A stretch of 64,000 bases of DNA, taken from positions 55,269 through 119,268 of the forward strand of contig NZ_MVID01000021.1 in the NCBI RefSeq assembly GCF_002086815.1, in the 5' to 3' direction. Below, one piece after another: positions 36,593-46,239 of this stretch (within the stretch, counting starts at the first letter, position 1; each line of letters begins with the position of its first letter). The notes beneath the pieces are model-generated. The model was not told the origin of the DNA. It did not search any database and saw only the letters and a list, made by a program, of their open reading frames with translations. Position numbers and translations under genes: made by a program. This DNA is from Mycolicibacterium parafortuitum (GTDB taxonomy: Bacteria > Actinomycetota > Actinomycetes > Mycobacteriales > Mycobacteriaceae).

Positions 36593-38626
36593 CCCGATCC
36601 AGCGACGTACCGACCCGCTCCCGGGTCCATCCCCGTCGAACCGGGCGTCTACCGTTTCCGCGACCCGCACGGGCGGGTCATCTACGTCGGCAAGGCCAAG
36701 AGTCTGCGCAGCAGGCTCAACTCGTACTTCGCCGACATCTCCGGTCTGGCGCCGCGCACCCGGCAGATGGTGACCACGGCGGCCAGCGTCGAGTGGACGG
36801 TGGTCGGCACCGAGGTCGAGGCGCTGCAGCTGGAGTACAACTGGATCAAGGAATTCGATCCGCGGTTCAACATCCGCTACCGCGACGACAAGTCCTATCC
36901 GGTGCTCGCGGTGACCCTCAACGAGGAGTATCCGCGGCTGAAGGTGTACCGGGGTCCGCGCCGTAAAGGTGTGCGTTACTTCGGTCCGTACTCGCATGCC
37001 TGGGCGATCCGCGAGACGCTCGACCTGCTGACCCGGGTGTTCCCGGCGCGCACCTGCTCGAACGGAGTCTTCAAGCGGCATAGCCAGATTGACCGGCCGT
37101 GTCTGCTCGGCTACATCGACAAGTGCTCCGCGCCGTGCGTCGGGCGCGTCGATGCCGAGCAGCACCGCAGGATCGTGCTCGACTTCTGCGACTTCCTCGC
37201 GGGCAAGACCGACAAGCTGATTCGCGACATGGAACGCCAGATGAACGCCGCGGCCGAGGAGCTCGACTTCGAGCGCGCCGCCCGGTTGCGCGACGACATC
37301 GGCGCGATGCGCCGCGCGATGGAGAAGCAGACCGTCGTGCTCGGCGACGGCACCGACGCCGATGTGGTGGCCTTCGCCGACGACGAACTCGAGGCCGCGG
37401 TGCAGGTGTTCCACGTGCGCGGCGGACGGGTGCGCGGCCAGCGCGGCTGGGTGATCGAAAAGTCCGGCGAGCCAGGCGAATCGACGCTGGAGTATCTCGT
37501 CGAGCAGTTCCTGACCCAGTTCTACGGCGACCAGCACGCGCTCGGCGGCGCCAGCGACGCCGGCGGCGACGAGGCCACCAACCCGGTACCCCGGGAGGTG
37601 CTGGTGCCCTGCCTGCCCGAGACGGCGCACGAGCTGGAGACGTGGCTGAGCGGGCTGCGCGGGTCGCGGGTCACGCTGCGGGTGCCCCAGCGTGGCGACA
37701 AGAAGGCGTTGGCCGAGACCGTCAAGCGCAACGCCGAGCAGGCACTGAACCAGCACAAGCTCAAGCGGGCCGGCGATTTCACCGCCAGAAGCGCTGCGCT
37801 GCAGAGTATTCAGGAGACGCTGGGGCTGCAGGACGCGCCGTTGCGCATCGAGTGCATCGACATCAGCCACGTGCAGGGCACCGACGTGGTCGCGTCGCTG
37901 GTGGTGTTCGAGGACGGGCTGCCGCGCAAGTCGGACTACCGGCACTTCGCGATCCGGGAGGCCGCGGGCGACGGCCGCTCCGACGACGTCGCGTCGATCG
38001 CGGAGGTGACCCGGCGCCGGTTCCACCGGCACCTGCGCGACGCGCAGGAGCCCGACGAGACGGTCGCCGGCGCTGATGCCGCCACCGGGGCGGCTCCGGA
38101 GGGCAGACCGCGTAGGTTCGCCTATCCGCCCAACCTGTTCGTCGTCGACGGCGGCGGGCCGCAGGTCAACGCCGCGCAGGCGGTCCTCGACGAGCTCGGG
38201 ATCAGCGATGTCGCGGTGATCGGCCTGGCCAAACGTCTGGAAGAGGTGTGGGTGCCCGCGGAACCGGATCCGTTGATCTTCCCGCGCAACAGTGACGGGC
38301 TCTACCTGTTGCAGCGGGTCCGCGACGAGGCGCACCGGTTCGCGATCTCGTATCACCGCAGCAAGCGGTCGAAGCGAATGACGGCGTCGGCGCTCGATTC
38401 GGTGCGCGGGCTCGGCGAGCACCGGCGCAAGGCGCTGGTGACGCACTTCGGTTCGCTGGCCAAGATCAAGCAGGCGTCGGTGGAGGAGATCACGGCGGTG
38501 CCCGGGATCGGGGCCGCGACGGCGCGGGCGGTGCTGGAGGCACTCGGCGCAGCACCGGATGCCGACCCCGATTCGCAGGCGGCTGCCGCGGTTATCGGCA
38601 ATGATCAGAGCACGGTAACGGGATGA
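36590..38626 (+). CDS. uvrC: Excinuclease ABC subunit C
   Basis: UvrC makes both incisions in nucleotide excision repair. The 678-aa protein has the N-terminal GIY-YIG nuclease (PGVYRFRDPHGRVIYVGKAKSLRSRL, about 20-45), the Cys-rich SAPCVGR region, a UVR domain (LIRDMERQMNAAAEELDFERAARLRDDI, about 208), the RNase H-like C-terminal nuclease (CIDISHVQGTDVVASLVVF and VVDGGGPQVNAA) and a helix-hairpin-helix end (GLGEHRRKALVTHFGS...VPGIGAATARAVL). An acidic/Ala linker near 490-508 makes it longer than many homologues. ATGA overlap with rapZ. Confidence 0.96.
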   Translation: MPDPATYRPAPGSIPVEPGVYRFRDPHGRVIYVGKAKSLRSRLNSYFADISGLAPRTRQMVTTAASVEWTVVGTEVEALQLEYNWIKEFDPRFNIRYRDDKSYPVLAVTLNEEYPRLKVYRGPRRKGVRYFGPYSHAWAIRETLDLLTRVFPARTCSNGVFKRHSQIDRPCLLGYIDKCSAPCVGRVDAEQHRRIVLDFCDFLAGKTDKLIRDMERQMNAAAEELDFERAARLRDDIGAMRRAMEKQTVVLGDGTDADVVAFADDELEAAVQVFHVRGGRVRGQRGWVIEKSGEPGESTLEYLVEQFLTQFYGDQHALGGASDAGGDEATNPVPREVLVPCLPETAHELETWLSGLRGSRVTLRVPQRGDKKALAETVKRNAEQALNQHKLKRAGDFTARSAALQSIQETLGLQDAPLRIECIDISHVQGTDVVASLVVFEDGLPRKSDYRHFAIREAAGDGRSDDVASIAEVTRRRFHRHLRDAQEPDETVAGADAATGAAPEGRPRRFAYPPNLFVVDGGGPQVNAAQAVLDELGISDVAVIGLAKRLEEVWVPAEPDPLIFPRNSDGLYLLQRVRDEAHRFAISYHRSKRSKRMTASALDSVRGLGEHRRKALVTHFGSLAKIKQASVEEITAVPGIGAATARAVLEALGAAPDADPDSQAAAAVIGNDQSTVTG

Positions 38627-39558
38627 CTAGGCAGGGCATGCACGACGAACTGCGCGGGGAAGTTGACAGTGCTGTCGACGACGAGTCCATCGACAACGGA
38701 ATCGACGTGGTCCTGGTCACCGGCATGTCCGGAGCGGGCCGCGGCACGGCGGCCAAGGTGCTCGAAGACCTCGGCTGGTATGTCGCCGACAACCTTCCAC
38801 CCGAACTGATCGCGCGGATGGTCGATCTCGGCCTGGCCGCGGGCTCGCGCATCACCCAGCTCGCCGCCGTGATGGACGTCCGCTCGCGCGGGTTCACCGG
38901 CGACCTGGACTGGGTGCGCAGCGAACTGGCCACACGCAACATCGTGCCCAGGGTCGTGTTCCTGGAGGCCTCCGACGACATCCTGGTCCGTCGCTACGAG
39001 CAGAACCGGCGCAGCCATCCGTTGCAGGGCAACCAGACGCTGGCCGAGGGCATCGCCGCCGAGCGGGCGTTGCTGGCCCCGGTGCGGGCCTCGGCCGATC
39101 TGGTCATCGACACGTCTTCGCTGTCGGTGCACGGGCTGCGCGAGAGCATCGAGCGCGCGTTCGCCGCGGAGACCGTGTCGGCCACCAGCGTCACCGTCGA
39201 GTCGTTCGGCTACAAGTACGGCCTGCCGATGGACGCCGACACCGTGATGGATGTCCGGTTCCTGCCCAATCCGCATTGGATAGACCAGTTGCGCCCGCAC
39301 ACCGGGCAACACCCCGAGGTTCGCGACTACGTGCTGGGACAGGCCGGTGCCGTCGAGTTCCTGGACTCCTACCATCAGCTGCTCAACGTCGTCATCGACG
39401 GATACCGCCGGGAGGGCAAGCGCTACATGACGGTCGCGATCGGCTGCACCGGCGGTAAACACCGCAGTGTGGCGATGGCCGAGGCGTTGGCTGAACGGCT
39501 GCAGAGCGGACCCGCGCTGACGGTGCGCGTGCTGCACCGCGATCTGGGGCGCGAATGA
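38623..39558 (+). CDS. rapZ: RapZ-family nucleotide-binding protein
   Basis: RapZ-type P-loop proteins bind RNA or nucleotide second signals; in E. coli RapZ controls GlmS through small RNAs, but the actinobacterial function is not settled. The 311-aa product has the Walker A motif TGMSGAGRGTAAKVLEDLGWYVADNLPPEL (about 33-41 for the loop), and the C-terminal domain segment IGCTGGKHRSVAMAEAL. About 25 N-terminal residues before the P-loop are acidic and variable. It lies in the conserved uvrC-rapZ-cuvA-whiA cluster with 4-nt overlaps. Confidence 0.94.
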   Translation: MTRQGMHDELRGEVDSAVDDESIDNGIDVVLVTGMSGAGRGTAAKVLEDLGWYVADNLPPELIARMVDLGLAAGSRITQLAAVMDVRSRGFTGDLDWVRSELATRNIVPRVVFLEASDDILVRRYEQNRRSHPLQGNQTLAEGIAAERALLAPVRASADLVIDTSSLSVHGLRESIERAFAAETVSATSVTVESFGYKYGLPMDADTVMDVRFLPNPHWIDQLRPHTGQHPEVRDYVLGQAGAVEFLDSYHQLLNVVIDGYRREGKRYMTVAIGCTGGKHRSVAMAEALAERLQSGPALTVRVLHRDLGRE

Positions 39559-40586
39559 GCAGCCCCCGCATCGTCGCGCTCGGTGGCGGCCACGGGCTGT
39601 ATGCGACGCTGTCCGCCGCACGCCGGTTGACCCCGCACGTCACCGCGATCGTGACCGTCGCCGACGACGGCGGCTCGTCGGGGCGGCTTCGCAACGAACT
39701 CGACGTGGTGCCACCCGGTGATCTGCGAATGGCGTTGGCGGCGTTGGCATCCGACAGCCCGCACGGCCGGTTGTGGGCCACCATCATCCAGCACCGCTTC
39801 GGCGGCAGCGGTGCGCTGGCCGGGCATCCGATCGGCAACCTGATGCTCGCCGGCCTCAACGAGGTCCTCGCCGACCCGGTCGCCGCACTCGACGAGCTCG
39901 GCCGCATCCTCGGCGTCAAGGGCCGGGTGTTGCCGATGTGCCCGATGGGGCTGAGCATCGAGGCCGACGTGGTCGGCCTCGAATCCGATCCGCGGGTCAG
40001 CCGCGCCATCCGCGGCCAGGTGGCGATCGCGACCACGGTCGGCAAGGTTCGTCGGGTCAGGCTGATCCCACCGGATCCGCCGGCCACCCACCAGGCGATC
40101 GACGCGATCATGAACGCCGATCTCGTCGTCCTCGGCCCGGGGTCGTGGTTCACCAGTGTGATCCCGCACGTGCTCGTGCCTCAGCTGATCGCGGCGCTGC
40201 AGGCCACCACGGCCCGGCGCGCGCTGGTGCTGAACCTGGTCGCCGAGCCGGGGGAGACCGCGGGCTTCTCGGTGGAACGCCACATCCACGTGCTGGCCCA
40301 ACATGCCCCCGGTTTCACGGTGCACGACATCATCGTGGACTCGGCGCGGGTGGTCGGTGACCGGGACCGTGACCAACTTCGCCGCACCGCCTCGATTCTG
40401 GGCGCCGAGGTCGAGTTCGCCGATGTCTCCAGACCTGGTACACCTTTACATGATCCGGCGAGGTTGGCCGCGGCCTTGGAGGGCGTCCGCAGGCGGGGCA
40501 TGTCGGCCGACCCGGAGGAACCCGCTGCGACAGCGCAGCCCACCCAGACAGTGAACGGACCGAGAGGTGACGACCCGTGGCGATGA
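39555..40586 (+). CDS. cuvA: CuvA/YvcK-family protein (gluconeogenesis factor)
   Basis: This family binds UDP-sugars and links carbon source to cell-wall growth; M. tuberculosis CuvA (Rv1422) localises to growth poles. The 343-aa product has the CofD-like nucleotide fold with IVALGGGHGLYATLSAARRL, VTVADDGGSSGRLRNEL, LAGHPIGNLMLAGL and LGPGSWFTSVIPHVL. The last 30 residues are Pro/Ala/Thr-rich and probably disordered. It overlaps rapZ by 4 nt and whiA by 10 nt. Confidence 0.94.
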   Translation: MSSPRIVALGGGHGLYATLSAARRLTPHVTAIVTVADDGGSSGRLRNELDVVPPGDLRMALAALASDSPHGRLWATIIQHRFGGSGALAGHPIGNLMLAGLNEVLADPVAALDELGRILGVKGRVLPMCPMGLSIEADVVGLESDPRVSRAIRGQVAIATTVGKVRRVRLIPPDPPATHQAIDAIMNADLVVLGPGSWFTSVIPHVLVPQLIAALQATTARRALVLNLVAEPGETAGFSVERHIHVLAQHAPGFTVHDIIVDSARVVGDRDRDQLRRTASILGAEVEFADVSRPGTPLHDPARLAAALEGVRRRGMSADPEEPAATAQPTQTVNGPRGDDPWR

Positions 40587-41560
40587 CAGCCGAGGTCAAG
40601 GATGAGCTGAGCCGCTTGGTGGTCAACTCGGTGAGTGCCCGCCGCGCCGAGGTGGCCTCGCTGCTGCGGTTCGCCGGCGGCCTGCACATCGTGTCGGGCC
40701 GCGTCGTCGTCGAGGCCGAGGTCGACCTCGGGATCATCGCGCGCCGGCTGCGCAAGGACATCTACGACCTGTACGGCTACAACGCCGTCGTGCACGTCCT
40801 GTCGGCCGGCGGGATCCGCAAGAGCACCCGCTATGTGGTGCGCGTCGCCAAGGACGGGGAGGCGCTGGCCCGCCAGACCGGCCTGCTGGATCTGCGTGGC
40901 CGCCCGGTGCGCGGGCTGCCCGCCCAGGTCGTCGGCGGCAGTGTCGCCGACGCCGAAGCCGCTTGGCGCGGAGCGTTTTTGGCCCACGGTTCGCTGACCG
41001 AACCCGGTCGCTCGTCGGCGCTGGAGGTCAGCTGCCCCGGACCGGAGGCGGCGCTGGCCCTGGTCGGCGCGGCACGGCGGCTCGGGGTCAGCGCGAAGGC
41101 GCGCGAGGTGCGCGGCAGCGACCGGGTGGTGGTGCGCGACGGCGAGGCCATCGGCGCGCTGCTGACCCGGATGGGCGCCCAGGACACCCGGCTGACGTGG
41201 GAAGAGCGGCGCATGCGCCGCGAGGTGCGCGCGACCGCCAACCGGCTCGCCAACTTCGACGACGCGAACCTGCGGCGCTCGGCCCGCGCCGCGGTCGCCG
41301 CTGCCGCCCGGGTGGAACGCGCGCTGGAGATCCTCGGGGACGGCGTCCCCGACCATCTCGCCGCCGCGGGCACGCTGCGGGTCGCGCACCGGCAGGCCTC
41401 TCTGGAGGAGCTGGGCCGGCTCGCCGATCCGCCGATGACCAAAGACGCTGTGGCAGGACGGATTCGGCGCCTGCTGTCGATGGCCGACCGCAAGGCCAAG
41501 CAGGAGGGCATTCCGGACACCGAGTCCGCGGTGACGCCGGACCTGCTCGAAGACGCCTGA
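40577..41560 (+). CDS. whiA: WhiA sporulation/cell-division regulator
   Basis: WhiA is a DNA-binding protein needed for septation in Streptomyces and conserved in Gram-positives. The 327-aa product has the two LAGLIDADG-like halves (RFAGGLHIVSGRVVVEAEV...; WRGAFLAHGSLTEPG, about 128) joined to a C-terminal helix-turn-helix (HRQASLEELGRLADPPMTKDAVAGRIRRL, about 271). Endonuclease acidic residues are not conserved, as in the family. GTG 40577 overlaps the end of cuvA. Confidence 0.96.
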   Translation: MAMTAEVKDELSRLVVNSVSARRAEVASLLRFAGGLHIVSGRVVVEAEVDLGIIARRLRKDIYDLYGYNAVVHVLSAGGIRKSTRYVVRVAKDGEALARQTGLLDLRGRPVRGLPAQVVGGSVADAEAAWRGAFLAHGSLTEPGRSSALEVSCPGPEAALALVGAARRLGVSAKAREVRGSDRVVVRDGEAIGALLTRMGAQDTRLTWEERRMRREVRATANRLANFDDANLRRSARAAVAAAARVERALEILGDGVPDHLAAAGTLRVAHRQASLEELGRLADPPMTKDAVAGRIRRLLSMADRKAKQEGIPDTESAVTPDLLEDA

Positions 41561-41570
41561 GCCTCGGTTT

Positions 41571-43094
41571 CTAGGCCGCGACGGTCAGCGGCACCCGGTT
41601 GGCTGCCGGGTTGGCCGCCAGTGCCTCCAGCACCACGGCCCAGGTGAGCGGGCTGGTCACCATGTTCAGGTGCCCCAGCAGCAGCCCGGGGTGGCGGTCC
41701 TGCAGCACGATGTTCGTCACGTTCGGGCCGTCGAGCGCCTGGTTCGTGTACGGGGTCGCGACCTCGTCGTAGACCGTGCTGATGTTCGTGTACAGCACGC
41801 CGGGACGGGTGTCCCCGTCGCCGTAGACCTCGTCGAGGAACGGCGAGCCGACGGACTGCTGGTAGAAGGCGGGCGCGATGGCCTCGGAGATCCCGATGTA
41901 GAGCTGGCGCAGGATCGGCAGTTTCAGCACCAGGCCGACCAGACCCATGAAGTCGGTGCCGTGGTGGCCCGGCCCGATACCGATCAGCTGGGAGACCTTC
42001 GCGGCGCCACCCATGGCGTTGATGTAGTACGAGGGCAGCGCGCCGCCGCCCTGCGAGTGCCCGATCAGGATGACCTGCGGGGCCCCGGTCTCGATGAGCA
42101 CCCGGTTGATCTCGGCGTCGAGTTCGGCGGCAGACCTCCTGATGTCGGCGATCGACTGGAGCGGGAAGCGCGGGTTCGAGGTCACGTTGCCGTAGTTGAA
42201 CGTGTAGACCTTGTAGCCCGCGCCGGCCAGCGCCGGCGCCCCGGCATACCAGTTGACGCCCTGGGTCAGCACCGTCGAGTTCAGCAGGATGACCGGCAGC
42301 GGATGCTCGTCGGTGACCGTCGTCGTCGGGTCGTTCGCGCCGGGCGGTGGCTTCGTCGGGTCGAACAACCCGCGCATGTCGAGCAGGCCGTAGCCGACGG
42401 AATGCTGGTCGGTGTCCGGCTCGTGCAACCGGCCGCCGACCAGCGTGCGGCCGACGGCCGCCGCGGTGTTGGCCACGATCGTGGCCAACAGGTGGGGGAC
42501 ACCGTAGAACGCGTCCGGGCCGACGGCCTCGGCGACGGCCGTGGCCGCGGCGTGCACCACCGACACGACGATGGTGCCGACGTCGGAGACCCCGCCGACC
42601 AGTTGCCTGCCGAGGGTCGGGCGAACAGGCGGGGCCTCTGCTGCGTCTGCTGCGTCGGCGGTGTCTGCCGGGTTCTCGGTGTCCGCTGTGTCGCGAATGG
42701 CCGCGGTGCGCAGCGGTGTGCGGGGCCGGAACTCGACAACGTTGTCCACCGCCTCGGCGTCGTTGTCCACCGCCTCGGCTTCCTCGGTTTCCCCGGCCGC
42801 GCCGGCCCGGTCGCGGGTGGTCTTGGCGGTTCTGTTGTCCGTGCTGTCCCCGGACGTCTCGGTCCCGTCCGGCTTTGCGGTGTCGGCGCTGCTTCTCGCC
42901 GGGCGCGACGGCTTCGCGGGCACCCGGTCGACGCGGTCGGTCTGCACGCGGTCGGTCTGTGAAGCGGCGCCGCTGCTCGCCGCGGACCCCGAGGTGTCGT
43001 CGTCGGCATGGGCGACACCTGCCGAGAGTCCGATCACCGCCCAGGAGGACAACATCGCCGCGGCCAGAACGAGTCTCATCGGGCGTGCGTCCAC
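41571..43094 (-). CDS. Secreted alpha/beta-hydrolase (lipase-like) with disordered repeat linker
   Basis: A 507-aa precursor. Its signal peptide (RLVLAAAMLSSWAVIGLSAG, cleavage after AHA) is followed by about 120 disordered acidic/Ala/Thr residues with short repeats (QTDRVQTDRV, EAVDNDAEAVDN). The lipase domain follows: PVILLNSTVLTQGVNWYAGAPAL, the nucleophile elbow IGHSQGG (about 358) and a late His in DRHPGLLLGH. Lipids are the likely substrate. The start is set at GTG 43094 because GGAGAAAGG (43110-43102) lies 7 nt upstream; ATG 43079 and ATG 43127 are alternatives. It is convergent with whiA. Confidence 0.85.
   Translation of the reverse strand: MDARPMRLVLAAAMLSSWAVIGLSAGVAHADDDTSGSAASSGAASQTDRVQTDRVDRVPAKPSRPARSSADTAKPDGTETSGDSTDNRTAKTTRDRAGAAGETEEAEAVDNDAEAVDNVVEFRPRTPLRTAAIRDTADTENPADTADAADAAEAPPVRPTLGRQLVGGVSDVGTIVVSVVHAAATAVAEAVGPDAFYGVPHLLATIVANTAAAVGRTLVGGRLHEPDTDQHSVGYGLLDMRGLFDPTKPPPGANDPTTTVTDEHPLPVILLNSTVLTQGVNWYAGAPALAGAGYKVYTFNYGNVTSNPRFPLQSIADIRRSAAELDAEINRVLIETGAPQVILIGHSQGGGALPSYYINAMGGAAKVSQLIGIGPGHHGTDFMGLVGLVLKLPILRQLYIGISEAIAPAFYQQSVGSPFLDEVYGDGDTRPGVLYTNISTVYDEVATPYTNQALDGPNVTNIVLQDRHPGLLLGHLNMVTSPLTWAVVLEALAANPAANRVPLTVAA
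42741..42779. repeat. 21-nt tandem repeat in the lipase linker
   Basis: GTTGTCCACCGCCTCGGC occurs at 42741-42758 and again at 42762-42779 (period 21), encoding EAVDN units on the minus strand. A second repeat of period 15 near 42932-42961 encodes QTDRV twice. Confidence 0.85.
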
Positions 43095-43150
43095 CACCAG
43101 GCCTTTCTCCGGGATTGCCAGGACCATAGCGGTTCGCCGCCGATGCGACC

Positions 43151-43166
43151 TAGGTTTGAAGGCATG
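43151..43166 (+). promoter_or_regulatory. Leaderless -10 element of the solute-binding-fold gene
   Basis: TAGGTT (43151-43156), 7 nt before ATG 43164. Confidence 0.55.
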
Positions 43167-43877
43167 ACGACGCTGCGAGTCGGGGTGGCCTATCCGGATC
43201 CGCCGTTCAACGCAATGCCCGGACACACCGGCCTGGAGATCGAGGTGATGACCGCGCTCGCCCACGCGATCGGCGACGACGTCGAGTTCATCACCTACGA
43301 CTGCGCGGATCTCGACGCGATCTTCGACCATCTCGCGGTGGGGGAGTTCGACTGCGTCGTCGGCGGCATCACCGTCACCCCCGAGCGGCAGACCCGCGCC
43401 GCGTTCCTGCCGCCGTACCTGATCGCGGGCCAGGGACTCGCTGTCGACACCGAACGGCTGCCGCAGGTGCGCTCCGTCGACGACCTGGACGGCCTGACGA
43501 TCGGCGTGCAGCGGGGCAACACCAGCGAGCGCATCGCCGCCGACCTCGTCGCGGCGGGCAAGGCCGCGCGCGTGCGGGTCTACGACTACGGCGCGATCAG
43601 CACCGCGATCGCCGACCTGGTCACCGGCGGCTGCGATGCGGTGATGAAGCTGGCGCCGGCACTGGCCGAGCTCGTCCGCGACGTCCCGCAGGTCGACCTG
43701 GTGCAGCGCGGTCTGTCGGTCGAGGACATCGCGATCGCCGTCAACCCGGATAACCAGCAACTGCTGGCCCGGTTGCAGGTGGCGCAGGCCGAATTGGAGG
43801 ACGACGGCACACTGCAGCGGATCCGCCGCAGGTGGCTCGGCAACCCCTACGTCGACCAGAGTCTGGGCGTGCTCTGA
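43164..43877 (+). CDS. Family 3 solute-binding-fold protein without signal peptide
   Basis: A 237-aa protein with the two-lobe fold of family 3 extracellular solute-binding proteins: LRVGVAYPDPPFNAMPGHTGLEIEVMTALAHAIGDDVEF, the signature-like DCVVGGITVTPERQTRAAFLPPYLIAGQGLAV, and LTIGVQRGNTSERIA. Such proteins normally bind amino acids for ABC uptake after export. Here the N-terminus starts directly with the first strand, no upstream in-frame segment looks like a signal peptide, and no permease or ATPase gene is nearby. A cytoplasmic sensor or a cyclohexadienyl-dehydratase-like enzyme, a known offshoot of this fold, is possible. Confidence 0.82.
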   Translation: MTTLRVGVAYPDPPFNAMPGHTGLEIEVMTALAHAIGDDVEFITYDCADLDAIFDHLAVGEFDCVVGGITVTPERQTRAAFLPPYLIAGQGLAVDTERLPQVRSVDDLDGLTIGVQRGNTSERIAADLVAAGKAARVRVYDYGAISTAIADLVTGGCDAVMKLAPALAELVRDVPQVDLVQRGLSVEDIAIAVNPDNQQLLARLQVAQAELEDDGTLQRIRRRWLGNPYVDQSLGVL

Positions 43878-43918
43878 CCCCGGCAGGGGGGACTGAGCGC
43901 AGGTGGAAGGGGTACTAC

Positions 43919-43924
43919 TAGGCT
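43919..43924 (+). promoter_or_regulatory. Candidate -10 element of the gap operon
   Basis: TAGGCT would start transcription near 43931 and leave a leader of about 48 nt with the Shine-Dalgarno GAGGAGA before GTG 43980. Confidence 0.5.
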
Positions 43925-43979
43925 GGCGGCGAGCATTGCCGAAGTTTCATGAATGAGCCACTAGGCAGAGGAGACAGAC

Positions 43980-45002
<1,023 letters not shown>

Positions 45003-45009
45003 CAGCGCG

Positions 45010-46230
45010 ATGGGGATCAAGTCACTCGACGACCTGTTGTCCGAGGGTGTTTCGGGTCGGGGCGTGTTGGTGCGCTCCGATCTGAACGTCCCGCTCGACG
45101 ACGGCACGATCACCGACCCGGGTCGCATCATCGCCTCGGTGCCGACGCTCAAGGCGTTGAGCGACGCCGGTGCCAAGGTCGTCGTCACCGCGCATCTCGG
45201 TCGCCCCAAGGGTGAGCCGGACCCGAAGTTCTCGCTGGCCCCGGTGGCCGCGGCGCTGGGGGAGAAGCTCGGCCGGCACGTGCAGCTCGCCGGCGACGTG
45301 GTCGGCAGCGACGCGCTCGCGCGCGCCGAGGGCCTGACCGACGGCGACATCCTGCTGCTGGAGAACATCCGCTTCGACCCGCGTGAGACCAGCAAGGACG
45401 ATGCCGGACGGCTCAAGCTGGCCAAAGCCCTCGTCGAACTGGTGGGGGATGACGGCGCCTTCGTTTCCGACGGCTTCGGTGTCGTGCACCGCAAGCAGGC
45501 CTCGGTCTACGACGTCGCGACGCTGCTGCCGCACTACGCGGGCAAGCTGGTCGCCGCGGAGGTCAAGGTGCTCGAGCAGCTCACCAGCGCAGGCGAGCGG
45601 CCGTACGCGGTGGTGCTCGGCGGATCGAAGGTGTCGGACAAGCTGGCCGTCATCGAGAACCTCGCCACCAAGGCCGACAGCCTCATCATCGGCGGCGGCA
45701 TGTGCTTCACCTTCCTTGCCGCCCAAGGGCTTTCGGTGGGCAGCTCGCTGCTCGAGGAGAGCATGATCGAGACCTGCCGCAAGCTGCTCGACGACTACGG
45801 CGACGTGCTGCACCTGCCCGTCGACATCGTGGTGGCCGAGAAGTTCGCCGCCGATTCGCCGGCGGAGACGGTCGCGGCGGACAAGATCCCGGACGACAAG
45901 ATGGGCCTCGACATCGGCCCGGAGTCGGTGCGCCGGTTCTCCGCGCTGCTGGCCAACGCGAAGACCATCTTCTGGAACGGCCCGATGGGCGTGTTCGAGT
46001 TCCCGGCGTTCGCGGCGGGCACCAAGGGAGTCGCCGAGGCCATCATCGGCGCCACCGAGAAGGGCGCGTTCAGCGTCGTCGGTGGCGGCGACTCCGCGGC
46101 CGCGGTGCGTCAACTCGGCCTGGCCGAGGACGGTTTCTCGCACATTTCCACCGGTGGCGGCGCGTCGCTGGAATACCTTGAGGGCAAAACGCTGCCCGGC
46201 ATCGAAGTGCTGGGACGCCCCAACAACTAG
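45010..46230 (+). CDS. pgk: Phosphoglycerate kinase
   Basis: It transfers phosphate from 1,3-bisphosphoglycerate to ADP. The 406-aa protein has VLVRSDLNVPLDDGTITDPGRI (substrate loop), VVTAHLGRPKG, LLLENIRFDPRE, SDGFGVVHRKQAS, VVLGGSKVSDKL, WNGPMGVFEFPAF and the nucleotide-binding VGGGDSAAAV / STGGGASLEYLEGKTLPG, in family order. The N-terminal residues MGIKSLDDLLSEGVSGRG match the family start. Confidence 0.97.
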   Translation: MGIKSLDDLLSEGVSGRGVLVRSDLNVPLDDGTITDPGRIIASVPTLKALSDAGAKVVVTAHLGRPKGEPDPKFSLAPVAAALGEKLGRHVQLAGDVVGSDALARAEGLTDGDILLLENIRFDPRETSKDDAGRLKLAKALVELVGDDGAFVSDGFGVVHRKQASVYDVATLLPHYAGKLVAAEVKVLEQLTSAGERPYAVVLGGSKVSDKLAVIENLATKADSLIIGGGMCFTFLAAQGLSVGSSLLEESMIETCRKLLDDYGDVLHLPVDIVVAEKFAADSPAETVAADKIPDDKMGLDIGPESVRRFSALLANAKTIFWNGPMGVFEFPAFAAGTKGVAEAIIGATEKGAFSVVGGGDSAAAVRQLGLAEDGFSHISTGGGASLEYLEGKTLPGIEVLGRPNN

Positions 46231-46239
46231 GAGATCGAC

